From: Pelecanus crispus
Taxonomy: Eukaryota > Chordata > Aves > Pelecaniformes > Pelecanidae
DNA: 64,000 nt
Reading direction: 5' to 3'
Assembly: GCF_030463565.1 (NCBI RefSeq)
Contig: NC_134649.1
Location: forward strand, 134,001-198,000
Position numbers and translations under genes: made by a program. The notes beneath the pieces are model-generated. The model had not been told where the DNA came from. It was given only the letters and a program-made list of their open reading frames with translations, and did not search any database. Of this stretch, positions 60,508 through 64,000 are shown piece after piece (the stretch's first letter is position 1; every line of letters begins with the position of its first letter).

Positions 60508-61076
60508 TGTCCTGGTTTCGGCTGGGATAGAGTTAATTTTCTTCCTAGCAGCAGGCATAGTGCTGTTTTGGATTTAGTAGGAGAAGAATGTTGATAACAT
60601 GCTGATGTTTTTAGTTGTTGCTGAGTACTGCTTATGCTAGTCAAGGACTTTTTCAGCTTCCCATGCTCTGCCAGGCGCACAAGAAACTGGGAGGGGGCAC
60701 AGCCAGAATAGTTGATCCAAACTGACCAAAGGGCTATTCCATACCATATGACGTCATGCTCAGTATATAAACTGGGGGGGGTTGGCTGGGGAGCAGCGAT
60801 CGCTGCTCGGGAACTGTCTGGGTATCGGTCGGCGGGTGGTGAGCAATTGCATTGTGCATCACTTGCTTCGTGTATCATTATTATTATTATCATTATTATA
60901 CTGTTACTATTAGCATTACTATTTTACTTTATTTCAATTATTAAACTGTTCTTATCTCAATCCAGGAGTGTTTCTCACTCTTACTCCTCCGATTCTCTCC
61001 CCCATCCCATCGGGGTAGGGGGAGTGAGCGAGCGGCTGCGTGGTACTGAGTTGCTGGCTGGGGCTAAACCACGACA
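60508..61076 (+). repeat. 3' LTR, 569 bp
   Basis: Matches the 5' LTR base for base except that GTG at the start of a TGTGTTTTGG stretch is two bases shorter and one C has become T shortly before the palindrome. CRE (60749-60756) and TATA (60764-60771) are intact. Confidence 0.95.
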
Positions 61077-61081
61077 ATAAC
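61077..61081 (+). repeat. 3' target-site duplication of the provirus (ATAAC)
   Basis: ATAAC follows the terminal CA of the 3' LTR and matches the five bases before the 5' LTR. Confidence 0.9.
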
Positions 61082-63059
61082 AAATCATCAAACAAATTAC
61101 CAGTTTGTATCTAGAAGATAACAAGGAGAGGAGTTAGCAGCCACCATAGATCTGTAATGACAAGGCACCTAACATCGATCTGATTTCTTCTCATGTCAGA
61201 GCAACAGGCCTTATGGACAGAAGAAAAGTGGCAGAATAACAGCTTTACTATAGTAAGACTTTTAGCAGTATCTAGATGGGGTTCTCATAAGCAAACAAGG
61301 GAAGCATAGCTGTGATGAAATTTCAGTAAGAGAAGTAAAAAACCTGTTGAGTATCCATGCCCAGAAAGTAATCACCATCAGTTGTATGTCAAAACAAGTA
61401 TGTTTGAGTGAGGGTCCAAACATCAATGTGGTATTCCTATTCTGTTCACTGTTTTCTTTAATCACCTTGGTCACAAAATAAGGAGTACACCTATTAAACC
61501 CACAAGCAATCCGAAACTGAGAGGGCCTATAAGTAGCAGAAGAAAAATTTTTTAAAATGGTCTGGAAAATGGACAAAGTACAATGCAGGTAAGAACAATA
61601 TTCTACAAAAGGAAAGAACTGTCTGCACAAATTCGGGATGGGGCTGCTAGGCTATGTGCCATTACTGTAAAATAAAGCAATCGGGGGGCATAGTGCCCGA
61701 CAAACTAATCATGAGTCAGTGTCATGCTGCTGCAACAGAAAAAGGTGCAAACAGCAAGCATTATACTTACGTATAGTATGCATATATGTTAGATGCGTGA
61801 AATAATTCTTGTACTTTACACTGGCAAGGCCTAAGCTAAGCACTGTGTCTAGTGAGAAGATGGCAAAGGAATCGGTTATCGTAACAGTCTTCAAATAGAA
61901 AAAAGTCGATGGCAAATAATTTGTTTTTCATGTTCACAGTTCAGAGGACAAGTGCGAATTTGTTCACATGAACTGCAAATAGGTTTAAAGTAAGACCAAA
62001 CGGAAATAAGCAAAAATGTTTAAAAAGTAAGGCTAACGAAGCTCTGAAGATTATGCGGTCTCTAACATTTAAGACTTTGGGTTTTTTTAAAGTAGTAACA
62101 AACAGGTATAATTGATCTTTGTCTGAAACAGGAAGTTGGACTAGATCATCTCCAGGATTCCCTTCCAGGCTCATTTTTCTGCAATTCAGTACTTTTGCAT
62201 AAACCTGGGTAGGACAAAATTGAGAGCTCAGTCCAGGTAATCAAATTAGTAAATGCCAAATCTGCATGTGAATTTTAAAGCTGACTGCACATTTTTTGTG
62301 TTACATTTGTAATCTCTTTTTTTCCCATCTTTTTATGCTATGAAAAAAGCAGCCTGCTTGCTTTATAATACACAAATATTCGATCTAAATAGCCCCCTCA
62401 GTTTGCAGACTGCCTTTTTTCTGAGTCTTAACATAAATTATGACTCGGGTGTGGCGACCTTTATCTAAGAAAGAGGACAGAAGAGCAAAATTAATCTTTG
62501 CTTCCTTTCCCTTCCAACAAAACATGTCCAGCACCAGATTTTCAATGAACGAAGGTATAAAGGCTGTCTGATTTTTCATATTTGGAGTATTTTTTCTGAA
62601 TGTCTTGTATCTTACAGAATTTGCAATGGACAGTTGAAGCCATAGTTTATATCGTTCTGAATACTCCTGTCCAATGTAGTCTAGTAATTAGGATGGGAAA
62701 CCGAGCAGCAGGACTGCTAGTACTCATTCCCCTTTCTTCCACTGTGAATCCATTTCTGTGTGTCTCAGCGCAGCCCCAGGCCCCATCTTCAAAACAGGAT
62801 AGTGTTCATACGAAAAGCACCAAATTCCACATCCTGATTCCAAGAGGGAATTAGATGCCTCAACTAAGATACCTAGCGAGATAGGTAAACTTACTAAAGG
62901 AGTAAGGATGCTGCTCGTTTTTGAAAGTCTGCATTTAAGTATTGTACCGTATTTTTACAACTGTTATTATGTACACGGGAAATGCGTCTAAAAACTAACT
63001 GGCCAATTTCTGTATGCATTATCCTCTGCTCTACTAATCTGGGAATAAACACTGTATTC
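61082..63059. other. Intergenic region right of the provirus
   Basis: AT-rich DNA with no gene I can support. A minus-strand open stretch near 61309-61530 has protein-like composition but no good donor. A short CR1-like tail lies at about 62127-62190. Confidence 0.5.
62127..62190 (+). mobile_element. Short CR1 3' tail remnant
   Basis: The phrase 'ggaagttggactagatcat' followed by 'ctccaggattcccttccagg' and a degraded tail resembles the last 60 bases of CR1 elements. The rest of the element is missing or too decayed to see. Confidence 0.55.
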
Positions 63060-63109
63060 ACCATTCTCGGGGGCCGCGAGTCCAGTGGCAAACAAGACTG
63101 CCTGGCACG

Positions 63110-63190
63110 CCACCGGCTACCGGTGACCAGGAGCCGACGCGCCTGCCGCGCCACCGGCTACCGGTGACCAGGCGCCGACGGGCTTCACCG
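63110..63190. repeat. 41-bp tandem duplication at the CpG-island edge
   Basis: The segment CCACCGGCTACCGGTGACCA occurs at 63110 and again at 63151 with a similar following GCCGACG. Two copies, 41 bases apart, differing by a few bases. Confidence 0.85.
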
Positions 63191-63789
63191 CACGGAGGGT
63201 GCCCCGAGGGAGCTGGACGCAGCGCTGCCGGCCCGGGCTCAGAGCTGACCTGAGGCAGCGGCCGGGCAGGCGCAGCCATTCGCACTTGCGCCTCCCAAAC
63301 TTCGCCGCCTACAGCGAGCCAGAAAGCCCTCATCCTCCCGACGGCGAGATGCCTTCGGACACCTCGGCCACCCCCGGCGGCCTCCCCGGGCCGCCCCGAG
63401 CAGAGCGCGTCGCTGCCGCGCTGTGCCCGGGCCGCGCTCGGCCCCGCGAGGTGCGGCCGCAGCCCCGCTCCGCCCCGCTCCGCCCCGCCGGTGAGGCGGC
63501 CCGGCCGCAGCGCGCCCCCCGAGCCGCTGCCGCCGCCGCAGCGCCGAGGCCGGGCCGAGGGGCGAGGCCGGGCCCCGCGGCGCCCCAGCGCCCCCCCGGC
63601 CCCGCCGCAGGGCTGCCCCGCGGCTCCCGCCGGCCCCGCGCGCCCTGCGGGCCAGAGGGAGCTGCCCCCGCCGCTTCCCGGGCCGGCCGCCGTCGGGCGG
63701 AGGACAGCGGACACAGCGGCCGCGGGCGGGGGGAGGCGACGCAAGGGGGAGGCCGCGGCGCGGCGCCGCCCCGGCCCGGGCCGCTTTAC

Positions 63790-63886
63790 CTGGTCTCAGC
63801 CGGGAGCCGGCGAGCAGGGCCGGTAGCGCCGCTTCGGGCGGAGGCGGAGGCGCCGAGCCACACCGCCGGGCCCGCCCCGCTGACAT
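63790..63886 (-). other. Putative first exon on the minus strand
   Basis: The minus strand ATG at 63886 opens MSAGRARRCGSAPPPPPEA and reaches a consensus donor GTAAAG after 32 codons plus one base. It could equally be an untranslated first exon. I do not recognise the peptide. Long open frames in GC-rich islands are common, so the coding call is weak; the donor is the better evidence. Confidence 0.2.
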
Positions 63887-64000
63887 CAGGCGGGCGGCAA
63901 CGGGCCGGACCCCGCCCGCCGTCCGCGCCGCGCCCGGGGCTCCCGGGCTGCCGCGCCCGGGCCGGGCTCCGGGGGCAGCGGCGGAGGGGGCATCCGCGGC

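Larger units (their letters stand above)
54181..61076 (+). mobile_element. Full-length env-less endogenous retrovirus (class III / spuma-like)
   Basis: A 6896-bp provirus: 5' LTR (54181-54751), primer site (54760-54777), gag (54872-56854), pro-pol in the same frame (56855-60040, one TGA), short 3' noncoding region, 3' LTR (60508-61076). The ends are TG...CA with a 5-bp duplication. The two LTRs differ only by one C/T change and a 2-bp indel, so integration was recent. A tRNA-Lys(CUU) primer site, Gag without zinc knuckles and the RT type favour the ERV-L/foamy-related class, but no env or dUTPase is present. The transcript runs opposite to TP53BP1. Confidence 0.93.
63060..64000. promoter_or_regulatory. 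CpG island at the right edge, probable promoter of an unidentified gene
   Basis: GC content rises sharply at about 63065 and stays very high to the end of the window. On the minus strand a consensus donor (ACCAG then GTAAAG, 63790/63789) could end a first exon starting near 63900. No coding exon of a known gene can be identified, and the island may instead serve a plus-strand gene beyond the window. Confidence 0.7.

Noticed and set aside
63058-63886. Frames of 215-228 codons on the minus strand at the right edge
   Set aside because: Low-complexity Ala/Gly/Pro/Arg composition from GC-rich DNA. Only the short donor-linked segment was kept, at low confidence.

Overview
This window is vertebrate nuclear DNA and almost certainly from a bird. 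It has split genes with GT-AG introns, CpG-island promoters, a CR1 retrotransposon 3' end, and a class III endogenous retrovirus whose LTR looks like a type common in birds. Three genes can be recognised by exon-by-exon translation: IQGAP1 (first coding exon only, minus strand, left edge), TUBGCP4 (complete, plus strand) and TP53BP1 (complete, minus strand). The exons were joined by hand using splice sites and codon phase. TUBGCP4 comes to 18 coding exons and 666 codons plus stop. TP53BP1 comes to 27 coding exons and 1913 codons plus stop. Both lengths are close to the human proteins as I remember them.

Layout. 1-1050: CpG island holding IQGAP1 exon 1, with transcription leaving the window to the left. 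1050-5640: AT-rich intergenic DNA with one (TG)n/(AT)n microsatellite and no gene I can support. 5640-6060: CpG island and first exons of TUBGCP4. 5917-18893: TUBGCP4 coding exons, with a poly(A) signal near 19722. 18894-21175: short convergent gap. 21176-50983: TP53BP1, read right to left, with an old CR1 copy in intron 24 and a 21-base G run in intron 6. 50280-51520: TP53BP1 CpG-island promoter with an inverted CCAAT box and a YY1-type site. 51527-51976: a minisatellite of about 22 copies of a 19/23-bp unit. 54181-61076: a 6.9-kb provirus with nearly identical LTRs and a 5-bp target duplication. 63060-64000: another CpG island, probably the promoter of an unidentified neighbour.

How the genes relate. 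TUBGCP4 (gamma-tubulin ring complex, microtubule nucleation) and TP53BP1 (chromatin reader in DNA double-strand-break repair) are convergent, as in mammals. IQGAP1 (actin/Rho scaffold) and TUBGCP4 are divergent, separated by about 5.4 kb. In human IQGAP1 lies far away on the same chromosome, so this end of the block has been rearranged.

The most unusual object is the provirus. Gag and Pol share one reading frame and are separated by a single TAG. Gag begins with several hydrophobic segments and has no zinc knuckle. The primer site matches tRNA-Lys(CUU), as in foamy viruses. There is no env and no dUTPase. Pol has one further in-frame TGA. The two LTRs differ by one substitution and one 2-bp indel, so the insertion is young.
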